7,046 nt of DNA, from positions 1-7,046 of the forward strand of contig JAEYPY010000070.1 in assembly GCA_023410295.1 (NCBI GenBank), read 5' to 3'. The notes beneath the pieces were generated by a model. That model was not told the DNA's origin, ran no database searches, and saw nothing but the letters and a program-made list of their open reading frames with translations. The stretch's first letter is position 1. The number at the start of each line of letters is the position of its first letter. This stretch comes from Pseudomonadota bacterium (GTDB taxonomy: Bacteria > Pseudomonadota > Alphaproteobacteria > Caulobacterales > Aquidulcibacteraceae). Shown one piece after another: positions 1-6,023 of the stretch. Position numbers and translations under genes: made by a program.

Positions 1-388
1 CTGGCGCGGCGCTCACCTGGGCGCGCGCGGCGTTGACCATGCGGTCGACCGCGAAGAAGAGCGGATCGAGCGCCGGATCGTTGGGATCCCCGTTCCAGCG
101 CGAGAGATCGAATACGGGCGAGTCGCCAATGCTCGACGGCGGCGGCGGCTCGATCAGGCTGGCGACGACCGCCTTCTCGGCGTTGATGACGCGCTGCGAG
201 GCGTCGAGAAACGGCCGCGAGCGGATCGAGGCTTGTGACCAAACGACGAGGCCCGCGCCGCTGGAGCGCAGCGCCGCGTCACTCGAAGGCGCGCCGCCGA
301 TCGAGAAGCCGGCGGCCTCGAACATCTCGGCCAGCGCCTTCGCTTTCGGTTCGTCCTCGCGAACACAAACTATGAGCACGTCCGCCAT
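1..388 (-). CDS. TIR-like domain protein, degenerate, C-terminus cut by window edge
   Basis: The reverse strand is open from an ATG at 388 to the left edge: 129 full codons, no stop. A good ribosome binding site (GGGGAG) lies 6 bases upstream of the ATG. The visible protein looks like a bacterial TIR (flavodoxin-like) domain. Residues 3-12 (DVLIVCVRED) match the first strand and Arg-Glu-Asp turn, 16-30 the first helix and a Gly-Phe-Ser strand, 46-57 a hydrophobic strand ending in a serine-rich turn (WSQASIRS), and 94-118 the typical DLSxWxGDxxDPAxxxL ending. Two departures stand out: the segment after Gly27-Phe28 that normally holds the BB loop is about ten residues short, and the usual catalytic glutamate position (serine motif followed by W-V-x-x-E) aligns with Ala63. 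NAD hydrolysis is therefore doubtful; a scaffold or signalling role is inference. A C-terminal domain may lie outside the window. The gene follows the carbonic anhydrase gene on the same strand after a 106-base gap. Confidence 0.72.
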   Translation of the reverse strand, partial: MADVLIVCVREDEPKAKALAEMFEAAGFSIGGAPSSDAALRSSGAGLVVWSQASIRSRPFLDASQRVINAEKAVVASLIEPPPPSSIGDSPVFDLSRWNGDPNDPALDPLFFAVDRMVNAARAQVSAAP

Positions 389-494
389 GACGTCTCCCCG
401 CGTCCCCGAGCCCCGGACCACGCGCCTTGAGGCCTCTAGCACGGAACATGCCGGTTAAACACGCGAAACCGAGGTTTACGCTGATGAAAAGACG

Positions 495-1106
495 TCAAAC
501 AACGGGATTAAACATGCCGGTGGCGGGGTCGAGCAGTTCTAAGCCACCGTCCGCCACGCCATAGCGCGCGCCGACAAGCTTTAGCCCACGTTTGGCCACG
601 GCTTCGGCCACAAACGGAAAGCTGGCGAGGTTTTCCAGCGTCACGCGGATGGACTCGTATTCGAGCGCGGTTTGCTTATCGCCGTGGGTGTGGGCGATGC
701 GTTCCTTGGCGGGGTCAAGCAGACTGATCCAGGAATCGAGGAACGAGTTGGGATCGCGCGGGCGGCTTTCATCGAGCGCCGCCGCCACGCCGCCGCATTG
801 CGCGTGACCCATCACGAGCACGGTTTCCACTTTGAGTTGCTTCACCGCGAACTCGATCGCCGCACTGACGCCGTGAAGGCCGAGGCCTTGCTCGCAGGGC
901 GGGGCGAGATTGGCGACGTTGCGAACAACGAAGAGCTCGCCCGGCCCGGCATTGAAGATGGTGGCCGGATCGACCCGGCTGTCGGCGCAGGCGATCACGA
1001 GCGTCTTCGGCGATTGGCCTCGCTCAGCGAGCTGCTGGTGCAGCGATTGAAGTTCCGGCCAGCGTTTCGCGCGATAGATCCGGTAGCCCTCAAGCAAGTA
1101 TTGCAT
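495..1106 (-). CDS. Beta-class carbonic anhydrase
   Basis: This 203-residue protein belongs to the beta-carbonic anhydrases: zinc enzymes of the cytoplasm that interconvert CO2 and bicarbonate. The zinc-site residues are all visible: Cys40, Asp42 and Arg44 in ACADSRVDP, and His101 and Cys104 in GHAQCGGV. The family's RNVAN segment (62-66) and the LHGVSAAIEFAV helix (77-88) are also present. Length is normal for the family. The reading frame stays open upstream to 1334, but the extra 76 residues are Arg/Ala-rich, resemble no family extension and would run into the divergent lipoprotein gene. The start at 1106 (MQYLLEGYR) matches the usual start, a few residues before the GYRxF/Y motif, although no strong Shine-Dalgarno precedes it. 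ATGs at 1199 and 1217 are weaker alternatives. Regulation is not evident; the 109-base gap to the divergent gene must hold both promoters. Confidence 0.95.
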   Translation of the reverse strand: MQYLLEGYRIYRAKRWPELQSLHQQLAERGQSPKTLVIACADSRVDPATIFNAGPGELFVVRNVANLAPPCEQGLGLHGVSAAIEFAVKQLKVETVLVMGHAQCGGVAAALDESRPRDPNSFLDSWISLLDPAKERIAHTHGDKQTALEYESIRVTLENLASFPFVAEAVAKRGLKLVGARYGVADGGLELLDPATGMFNPVV

Positions 1107-1215
1107 AGGTTCGTTCAAGCGCTTTGAAACCGGCCGGGCAAGCGTTTCCCGCCAGGGGAACCCGCTTGTTTGCGGGCAGCGGCCTTGCAATCTCGCCATA
1201 AGAGAAGGCGGGGTC

Positions 1216-2382
1216 ATGAAGCGCATTTGGGTGATGATCGCGGCGGCGCTGGTCAGCGCGTGCGTGAGCAGCGGCGCCGAAGATCGGCGCGTGCGTCTGA
1301 CCCGTGCTATCGCCGACGATGCGGCTGCGTTCAACGAAGCCTATGGCCAAGCGGTCTCCGCGCAGATCCTGCTCAACATTCTGCGCTCGCGTGACCGGCT
1401 GCCCCGGCACTACCTCGCCATGACTGGCATCTCCGACAGCCCGTCGTGGAGCTATAGCCAGAGCGCGGGGATCGGCGATGTGCCGCTTGGCGATGGCGCA
1501 TCGCCCTGGGGCATTGGCGAGATCGGCGCCTCGCGCTCAACCGAAACGCGGCCTTCCTACGCGGTGCAACCGTTCAGCGCCGAAACGCTGACGCGCACCG
1601 CGTTCGAGCCGACAGCGCCGCACATCTTCGTGCATTACTGGCGCAGCGGCTGGCCGCGCGATCTGTTGCTGCTGACGATGGTCGAGGCGTTGGAAGTCAC
1701 CGGACCGGAAGGGCGCACGCGCACGTTCGTCAACGAAGCCAACACCATCTTCGATGATTGCGCGCCCAGCGTGGACAGTAATGGCTGCGATTTCGTGCGC
1801 GAACTGCGCAGCTTTCTCACCGCCAGCGAGGGCGCGCGCGGCGGCGGCATCGATATGGAGCGCGGCCGCGCGCTCTGCGGCCTTGTCGATACCTACGCGC
1901 CAACGCGCGCGGTGCGCCCAGTGACGGGTGAGAGCCTCGATTGCGATCCGGTGTTCGCGGCCAGCGATCAGATTGTGCGGCTGCGGCTCAGGTCGCTCGA
2001 TGACATGATCTATTATGTCGGCGAACTGATGCGCGCGGGCGCCATGCGTGCAGAACCTGGCCAAGCGATCGAAGCGCAAGTCAATGTGCGTGCGGCTGGC
2101 TTGCGCGGCGGCGGCCGCGGCGTGCCGCTCTTCCGCATTGTGCCCGCGAGCATAAGTGATGGCCGTGCGTACGCCGCCGAGGTGAGCTACGCCGGCGCAC
2201 GTTATCGTGCCGGGCCGGCCATCGGCCGCTCCTGCGGCGACGCGGCGACCGAGGGCGTATGCGCCGATACGGCGGCGGAGGGCGATCGCTCCTCTTCAGT
2301 GCTGTCCTTGATCGCCGAAATCCTGGCGCTCAACCAATCGCCCGACTCAATTCGCGCCCCGAGCCGCCTCATCGCGGAATGA
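1216..2382 (+). CDS. Uncharacterised envelope lipoprotein
   Basis: This 388-residue protein starts with a lipoprotein signal: positive Lys2-Arg3, a hydrophobic stretch at 4-13, and a lipobox VSAC with the lipidated Cys at 16. The next residues (VSSG) contain no Asp at position +2, so outer-membrane sorting is likely. Residues 49-66 (AQILLNILRSRDRLPRHY) and a segment near the C-terminus (VLSLIAEILALNQSP) match my memory of a widespread uncharacterised proteobacterial lipoprotein family with an LLNIxRxRxRxP motif; no function is known to me. A YAVQPF...RTAFEP...RSGWPRDLLL region in the middle fits the same family. Besides the lipidated Cys there are six cysteines (in DDC, NGC, ALC, LDC, RSC and GVC contexts), enough for three periplasmic disulfides. 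The start is fixed by the signal peptide; AGAGAAGGCGGGG just upstream is an acceptable if loose ribosome binding site. The membrane gene at 2421 follows after 38 bases with no visible terminator, so co-transcription is possible. Confidence 0.8.
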   Translation: MKRIWVMIAAALVSACVSSGAEDRRVRLTRAIADDAAAFNEAYGQAVSAQILLNILRSRDRLPRHYLAMTGISDSPSWSYSQSAGIGDVPLGDGASPWGIGEIGASRSTETRPSYAVQPFSAETLTRTAFEPTAPHIFVHYWRSGWPRDLLLLTMVEALEVTGPEGRTRTFVNEANTIFDDCAPSVDSNGCDFVRELRSFLTASEGARGGGIDMERGRALCGLVDTYAPTRAVRPVTGESLDCDPVFAASDQIVRLRLRSLDDMIYYVGELMRAGAMRAEPGQAIEAQVNVRAAGLRGGGRGVPLFRIVPASISDGRAYAAEVSYAGARYRAGPAIGRSCGDAATEGVCADTAAEGDRSSSVLSLIAEILALNQSPDSIRAPSRLIAE

Positions 2383-2420
2383 CTTGCCCGGCGAGCCCGA
2401 CGCGCTCTACCTAATGCGCT

Positions 2421-2900
2421 ATGCGCGGCACCATTCTCGGCGTTCAAGACGGACGCGGCGTTCTGCTCGGTCCTAGCGACCAGCGGCTCGAATTTCCCTT
2501 GAGCGAATGGCGCTCGGCGGGAACGCCGGTCGCGGGCCAGATCGTCGATTTCGTCGAAGAGGGTGGGCAAGCGCGTGGCGTTTTCGCTGTCCCCGGCCTA
2601 GGCGCGCCGCAGCCGCATTCGAGCACCGCGGTGATGAGCTACATCGCCATCGGCTGCCTGGCGCTGGGATTCATCATTCCGCTCATCCCCACCGTGGTCG
2701 CGTTCGTGCTCGGCGTCATTGGCGCTGGCCAAGCGCGCGCGAACGGCGAGGAGACGCCGCTGCTCCTCTCGCGCATCGCCTGGATCGGCGCGCTGGTGTG
2801 GCTGGTGATCGGCGCGCTGGCGGTACTGGCCGTGTTCGCCTTCCTGGGCACAATGGGCTTTGCCGCGATCTGGCACGGCCTCGGGCCCGGCGATTTCTAG
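2421..2900 (+). CDS. Membrane protein with N-terminal cold-shock/OB-like domain and DUF4190-like two-helix region
   Basis: This 159-residue protein has two parts. Residues 1-57 (starting MRGTILGVQDGRGVLLGPSD, with an LSEWR segment and VDFVEEGGQARGVFAV) have the strand pattern of the cold-shock/OB-like domain found at the start of many small bacterial membrane proteins. Residues about 73-103 and 118-142 are hydrophobic helices joined by a short polar loop (QARANGEETP), as in DUF4190-type proteins, where a Gly-rich helix ends in GxxxxxQAR. I do not know its function; an inner-membrane location with the small domain in the cytoplasm is inference. An in-frame TAA at 2412-2414 rules out a longer protein, so ATG 2421 is the first possible start, but no Shine-Dalgarno precedes it. 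Translation may depend on the upstream lipoprotein message or be leaderless. Its TAG stop overlaps the stop of the convergent VOC gene. Confidence 0.72.
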   Translation: MRGTILGVQDGRGVLLGPSDQRLEFPLSEWRSAGTPVAGQIVDFVEEGGQARGVFAVPGLGAPQPHSSTAVMSYIAIGCLALGFIIPLIPTVVAFVLGVIGAGQARANGEETPLLLSRIAWIGALVWLVIGALAVLAVFAFLGTMGFAAIWHGLGPGDF

Positions 2901-3526
2901 AACTCCATCGCGTCCGCATCGCTGGCGACGAACGCGCGGATTGCGCCCTGCTGCGCCAGAAACATCTCGGGCCAATCCGCTTCGATGACGGCGAGCAGAT
3001 CGAAGAGATCGTAAGGGCCGAGCGAAGTCTTGTAATCGGCGTAGCGATCCTGCAGCGCGCGCCAAGCTTCGCTGCCGCCATCGTGTTTGACGATCGACCA
3101 GACGTCGCCGTCTCGGATCACCAGATGCAGCCGCTTCGGGCCGGGATCGGCGTCGATGCGCCAGGGCGGAAAGCGTCGCGCATCGCCGGCGTGATAGATG
3201 CAGATCGCATTGCCCGCAGGATCACGCAGCCAGGCTTCGTGCCAGAGCCAATCCTGCTGCACTGGTTCGCGCTCGATGGCGATGCCCGCGTGCTTCAAGC
3301 GCCGCGTCTCAAAGGCGACATCGGCGACTTCGAAGTAGAGCTGCGGGGCGTTCTCGAGCGGGATCGGCCCCTCGACGACGTGAAGTGAAAATGTCGCTTC
3401 GCCTTTCGGCAATTCAAACCGCGCATAATGCTCGCTTCGGACAATGAGGCGCAGGCCGAGCAGCTGATAGAACGCGATCGAGGCGGCGAGCTCGTGCGTG
3501 GCGGCGGTGACTTGGTTGAGGCGCAT
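2897..3526 (-). CDS. VOC (glyoxalase/bleomycin-resistance fold) protein with extra C-terminal region
   Basis: Residues 1-113 of this 209-residue protein show the vicinal-oxygen-chelate pattern: first strand MRLNQVTAATHEL, then SIAFYQLLGLRLIVRSEHYARFEL, then LYFEVADV (63-70), and finally WLRDPAGNAICIYHAGDARRFPPWRI (99-124), where DPAGN is a hallmark. The glutamate usually found after the DPxGN turn (GNxIEL) is Cys109/Ile110 here, so classic glyoxalase I metal ligation is not conserved. The substrate cannot be named. After the PPWRI segment about 85 residues remain (LHLVIRDGDVW, then a YADYKTSLGPYDLFDLL region rich in aromatic and acidic residues) that I do not recognise and that exceed a single VOC domain of about 125-130 residues. 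An in-frame TAA 15 bases upstream makes ATG 3526 the first possible start; no clear Shine-Dalgarno is seen. The gene is divergent from the DUF1203 gene across an 85-base gap. Confidence 0.85.
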   Translation of the reverse strand: MRLNQVTAATHELAASIAFYQLLGLRLIVRSEHYARFELPKGEATFSLHVVEGPIPLENAPQLYFEVADVAFETRRLKHAGIAIEREPVQQDWLWHEAWLRDPAGNAICIYHAGDARRFPPWRIDADPGPKRLHLVIRDGDVWSIVKHDGGSEAWRALQDRYADYKTSLGPYDLFDLLAVIEADWPEMFLAQQGAIRAFVASDADAMEF

Positions 3527-3600
3527 GCGCGCAAGACTTTAGCGCCATGTCCGAAATCGGCCAGCGGATTGCGGCGGCGTGCGCCAGATTGGCCGGCGAC

Positions 3601-3606
3601 AGGAGA
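3601..3606 (+). promoter_or_regulatory. Ribosome binding site that fixes the DUF1203 start
   Basis: AGGAGA sits 5 bases before the ATG at 3612. It favours that start over the in-frame ATG at 3579, which has no such site and would add 11 residues not typical of the family. Confidence 0.85.
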
Positions 3607-3611
3607 TAGTC

Positions 3612-4076
3612 ATGAGCTTTCGCGTCGCCGGCCTCGATCCCGCACTGTTCGCCAATCTGCACGGCCTTTCCGATGAAGCCCTGGCGCAAAAGGGCGTCGA
3701 GCGCGTGCGCGTGACGGAAAAGCCCGCCGCGCCGTGCCGCATCAGCCTCGATGACGCGGAGATCGGCGAGCATGTGCTGCTCTTGAACTACGACCACCAG
3801 CCAGCTGACACCCCCTACCGCCAACAAGGCCCGATCTTCGTGCGCGAGACAGGCGCGCGCTTCGAAGGCCGGGACGTCATTCCGCCGGCGCTCGCACGGC
3901 GCACGCTCTCGCTGCGCGGCTTCGATGCGCGCCACATGATGATCGAGGCGGATTTGGTGGAAGGGGCGGAAGCCGGCGCGCTCATCGAACGCTTCTTCGC
4001 CAATACGCAAGTTGCTTACATTCACGCCCACTATGCGCGCCGCGGCTGCTTTGCCGCGCGGATCGATCGGGCTTAG
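3612..4076 (+). CDS. DUF1203 family protein
   Basis: This 154-residue soluble protein matches the DUF1203 family closely along its whole length: MSFRVAGLDPALF at the start, PCRISLDDAEIGE at 41-53, LLLNYDHQPADTPYR at 56-70, GPIFVRE, a LSLRGFDARHMMIEADLVEG stretch, and the AYIHAHYARRGCFAARIDR ending with His138, His140 and Cys146. These conserved His/Cys residues could form a metal or catalytic site, but the family has no biochemical function that I know of. No signal peptide or membrane segment is visible, so it is probably cytoplasmic. The start follows a strong AGGAGA site. The last four bases (TTAG) overlap the stop codon of the convergent TetR gene. No operon partner is seen on this strand. 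Confidence 0.88.
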   Translation: MSFRVAGLDPALFANLHGLSDEALAQKGVERVRVTEKPAAPCRISLDDAEIGEHVLLLNYDHQPADTPYRQQGPIFVRETGARFEGRDVIPPALARRTLSLRGFDARHMMIEADLVEGAEAGALIERFFANTQVAYIHAHYARRGCFAARIDRA

Positions 4077-4654
4077 TTCGGCAATAGATGTGCGGCGAGC
4101 GCCTGGATCGCGCGCGAGGCGTTGATGTGCGGCGCCGAGCTGCGCTGCGCCTTGGAAATGATGAATGCGCCTTCGATCGCCGTTATCATGGCTGATGCGA
4201 AGATCGCCGCGTTGGCGTCGCTCATGCCGCGCGCAACGGCGGCGTTCTTGATCTCGGCTTCCCAGGAATCGAACACGCCGCGCACCGCTTCGGCGAGCTT
4301 GACGTCATTGTTGCCGAAGCCGGTGGCGATCGCCGCCATCGGGCAGGAGGCTTCATAGCAGCGCTCCTTGCTCTCCTTCGCCGTCGTCTTGAACACGCGC
4401 ACGATGAAGGTGTCGAGATCGACGCCGCTATCGTGCAGCCCGCGAAAGCGCGCCGCGACTTCGGCGCCGACGCGCGCCACCACTTCCGCGCCGATCTGCT
4501 GTTTGCCGCCGGGGAAGTGGAAATAGAGCGAACCGCGCGGCGCGCCGGATTTCTCCAGCAGTTCGGCGACGCCGACACCTTCATATCCGCGCGCGCTGAA
4601 GAGCTCGACGGCCGCCAAGAGCATGTCCTCACGCGCCGATGAAACTTTTGCCAT
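4073..4654 (-). CDS. TetR-family repressor, LmrA/YxaF-like
   Basis: This 193-residue protein has a TetR N-terminal DNA-binding domain: MLLAAVELFSARGYEGVGV (11-29) forms helix 1 and the turn, and VAELLEKSGAPRGSLYFHFPGGKQ (29-52) holds the helix-turn-helix with the SGAPRGSLYFHFPGGK signature of the LmrA/YxaF branch. The C-terminal ligand domain includes ERCYEASCPMAAIATGFG, typical of that branch, with two nearby cysteines in the segment. Members usually repress a neighbouring gene and themselves until a small hydrophobic ligand binds; the ligand here is unknown. The start at 4654 is chosen because it gives the normal distance to the helix-turn-helix. The gene is divergent from the secreted-protein gene at 4755, and the gap carries a perfect inverted repeat (4674-4720) that is the obvious operator, so autoregulation plus control of the neighbour is inferred. 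Its stop overlaps that of the DUF1203 gene. Confidence 0.93.
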   Translation of the reverse strand: MAKVSSAREDMLLAAVELFSARGYEGVGVAELLEKSGAPRGSLYFHFPGGKQQIGAEVVARVGAEVAARFRGLHDSGVDLDTFIVRVFKTTAKESKERCYEASCPMAAIATGFGNNDVKLAEAVRGVFDSWEAEIKNAAVARGMSDANAAIFASAMITAIEGAFIISKAQRSSAPHINASRAIQALAAHLLPN

Positions 4655-4662
4655 GTCACGAA

Positions 4663-4697
4663 GATATCACTTGTATGACGACCGGTCTAGTGATATC
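4663..4697. repeat. Second, interleaved inverted repeat in the TetR gap
   Basis: GATATCACT at 4663-4671 is the exact reverse complement of AGTGATATC at 4689-4697. This 9-bp repeat interlocks with the 16-bp one: its right arm lies in the spacer and its left arm lies outside. It may be a secondary binding site, part of the two promoters, or chance. Confidence 0.5.
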
Positions 4698-4720
4698 CAG
4701 CATATAGACCGGTCGTCATA
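4674..4720. promoter_or_regulatory. Probable TetR operator: perfect 16-bp inverted repeat with two GACCGGTC cores
   Basis: TATGACGACCGGTCTA at 4674-4689 is repeated exactly in inverse orientation as TAGACCGGTCGTCATA at 4705-4720, with a 15-base spacer. Each arm holds its own 8-bp palindrome GACCGGTC (4680-4687 and 4707-4714), with centres 27 bp apart, so two repressor dimers could bind. The TATAGACCGGTC part resembles, as I recall it, the box bound by LmrA/YxaF of Bacillus subtilis, which agrees with the class of the adjacent repressor. The repeat lies between two divergent genes, 20 bases before the repressor ATG and 34 bases before the secreted-protein ATG, and would block transcription both ways. 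Binding by this repressor is inference. Confidence 0.85.
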
Positions 4721-4754
4721 GTTCGCCGGCGTCTCTTCCCCGGAGGGTCAAAAC

Positions 4755-5078
4755 ATGAAATCTTTCCTTAGCTTAGCCATCGTCGCCGCGGCTGTCCTGG
4801 CCGTTCCCAGCCCGTCTTTCGCCCGTGACGCCAATGTCGAGGCCCGCAGCGCCGCGATTCAGCTCTGCCGCGCCGAAGTCGCTCAGCGCGCCGGCGCTGA
4901 CGCCGACGCCGTGCGTCTCGACCAGGTCCGTGTGCGACCGAGCAACGTGCGCGTCGATTTCGATCTTTGGCGCGATGGCCGTCTGCACAACGTCCGCTGC
5001 GACGTGAGCCGCGCCGGCGGCGAATTGCAGATCGCTTCGATCACGCCGGAGCTGCAGGCGATCGCCGCGACCCGCTGA
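4755..5078 (+). CDS. Small secreted (periplasmic) protein of unknown function, TetR-neighboured
   Basis: This 107-residue protein begins with a clear Sec signal peptide: Lys2, a hydrophobic core at 4-17, and a likely cut after SFA (residue 23). The mature part is about 84 residues. It has two cysteines (Cys38 and Cys82) that could pair in the periplasm, a helical acidic first half, and a VRVRPSNVRVDFDLWRDGRLHNVRCDV stretch that reads as alternating beta strands. I recognise no family. The start is supported by GGAGGG at 4742-4747, 7 bases before the ATG. Expression is probably controlled by the divergent TetR repressor through the inverted repeat at 4674-4720. The gene is monocistronic: a strong terminator follows at 5133-5164. 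A stress- or ligand-induced envelope role is inference only. Confidence 0.82.
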   Translation: MKSFLSLAIVAAAVLAVPSPSFARDANVEARSAAIQLCRAEVAQRAGADADAVRLDQVRVRPSNVRVDFDLWRDGRLHNVRCDVSRAGGELQIASITPELQAIAATR

Positions 5079-5132
5079 TCTCGCCTTTGCCCAGCGCGCC
5101 GTATGCCTCCCGCGGCGGCGCGCTTCCCCCCT

Positions 5133-5164
5133 AGCGCCCCCGTCCCAGCGGGGGCGCTTCTTTA
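5133..5164 (+). terminator. Rho-independent terminator after the small secreted-protein gene
   Basis: AGCGCCCCCG (5133-5142) pairs perfectly with CGGGGGCGCT (5149-5158) around a 6-base loop, and TTCTTTA follows directly. A 10-bp GC stem with a T-rich tail on this strand only is a standard intrinsic terminator. It lies 55 bases after the stop at 5078 and isolates that gene from the oxygenase gene at 5217. Confidence 0.9.
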
Positions 5165-5216
5165 TGTGGCGAATGCGTTTGCCGCAGCGCGCGGCGCGCG
5201 CTCTAAGCTCGCGCGC

Positions 5217-5822
5217 ATGGCCGAGATCGCAACGCTCTTCGTCACCAAGCTCTATCGCGCGCCCGTAGCGGGCGTGGACAACCGCGCGCTGCTAGCGGCT
5301 TGCCGTTCCATCGCCGCGGAGGACGAAGCCGGCAAGCATTGGAGCAAGGAAAAGGGCTATCGCGGTTATACCTCGTACGCCTCGCTCAACGATCTGCCCA
5401 AGCGCGATCCGGATATCGGCGCACTCAAGCTTGCGCTCGACAAGCACGCCGCCGCGTTCGCGCGCGAATTGCATCTCGAGCTTGGCGGCAAGCGGCTTCG
5501 CCTAGATTCGCTTTGGATCAACGTGCTTGAGCCGGGCGGCGTGCACACCGGCCACATTCATCCGCACTCTGTGCTGAGCGGCACGTACTATGTCGACGTT
5601 CCCGCCGGCGCTTCGGCGCTAAAGCTGGAAGACCCGCGCCACGCGCTGATGATGGCCGCGCCGCCGCGCCAGGAAGATGCGCCTGAAAGCGAGCGCACTT
5701 TCGTCTATGTCGCGCCAGCGGCTGGCGAGGTGCTGATGTGGGAGAGCTTCGTCCGCCACGAAGTGCCCGCAAACGCCGCGAAGAAGCCGCGCGTCTCGAT
5801 CAGCTTCAACTACGCGTGGTGA
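5217..5822 (+). CDS. Putative 2-oxoglutarate/Fe(II) oxygenase (TIGR02466 type)
   Basis: This 201-residue protein resembles the conserved family described as TIGR02466 / 2OG-FeII_Oxy_5. It starts with ATLFVTKLYRAPV, has a KGYRGYTSYASLNDLPKRDP segment (46-65), then the core LWINVLEPGGVHTGHIHPHS (99-118) and LSGTYYVDVPAG (120-131), and ends MWESFVRHEVPAN...PRVSISFNYAW. The iron site is probably a histidine of the HxHxH cluster (113-117) with His181, and Arg192 is placed to hold 2-oxoglutarate. The substrate is unknown. The frame is open back to an ATG at 5103, but that start would put the coding region across the terminator at 5133-5164 and add 38 low-complexity residues, so ATG 5217 is chosen; no clear Shine-Dalgarno precedes it. 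Its TGA directly abuts the stop of the convergent DUF2905 gene. Confidence 0.85.
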   Translation: MAEIATLFVTKLYRAPVAGVDNRALLAACRSIAAEDEAGKHWSKEKGYRGYTSYASLNDLPKRDPDIGALKLALDKHAAAFARELHLELGGKRLRLDSLWINVLEPGGVHTGHIHPHSVLSGTYYVDVPAGASALKLEDPRHALMMAAPPRQEDAPESERTFVYVAPAAGEVLMWESFVRHEVPANAAKKPRVSISFNYAW

Positions 5823-6023
5823 TCAGCGCCGGAAGAACCAGAAGAGCAGCGAGAGCCCGATGCTGAGCAGCAGGCTGGTGACGATCGGGAAGTAGAACGA
5901 AAAGCCTTCGCGGCGGATGACGATGTCGCCTGGCAGGCGCCCGAGCCCGAGTTTCGAGAGCCATGGCCAGAGCAGGCCGACCACAAGCAGCACAATGCCG
6001 GCGATGATGAGGATGCGCGCCAT
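5823..6023 (-). CDS. DUF2905 small membrane protein
   Basis: This 66-residue protein has two membrane helices, about 3-21 (ARILIIAGIVLLVVGLLWP) and 44-64, flanking a conserved loop LGRLPGDIVIRREGFSFYFP, which is the DUF2905 signature. It ends in FWFFRR. The family is small and of unknown function, in the inner membrane. The ATG overlaps the TGA of the upstream DUF72 gene (TGATG on the minus strand), so translation by coupling is likely. A longer in-frame reading back to 6248 would overlay the DUF72 gene and is rejected. Its TGA stop is adjacent to the TGA of the convergent oxygenase gene, the two making TGATCA. Confidence 0.93.
   Translation of the reverse strand: MARILIIAGIVLLVVGLLWPWLSKLGLGRLPGDIVIRREGFSFYFPIVTSLLLSIGLSLLFWFFRR

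Noticed and set aside
445..521. Direct repeat AACATGCCGGT at 445-455 and 511-521
   Set aside because: One copy lies in the carbonic anhydrase coding sequence and there are only two copies; it is probably chance.
1146..1176. Two small 5-bp stem-loops (TTCCC/GGGAA and CCCGC/GCGGG) between the carbonic anhydrase and lipoprotein genes
   Set aside because: The stems are too short in GC-rich DNA to claim a riboswitch or terminator, and neither has a T tract.
1107..1334. 76-residue N-terminal extension of the carbonic anhydrase frame
   Set aside because: It is low-complexity Arg/Ala-rich, unlike the family, and overlaps the start and signal peptide of the divergent lipoprotein gene.
2507..3388. 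293-codon plus-strand open frame crossing the 2421 and VOC genes
   Set aside because: The translation is Arg/Ala-rich GC-frame noise and spans the stop junction of two real genes.
3414..4031. Long minus-strand open frame opposite the DUF1203 gene
   Set aside because: It is a shadow: its protein has no recognisable motif, and it overlaps two well-supported genes.
5103..5216. Upstream start for the oxygenase at 5103
   Set aside because: It would place coding sequence across a perfect terminator hairpin (5133-5164), and the added residues are compositional filler.
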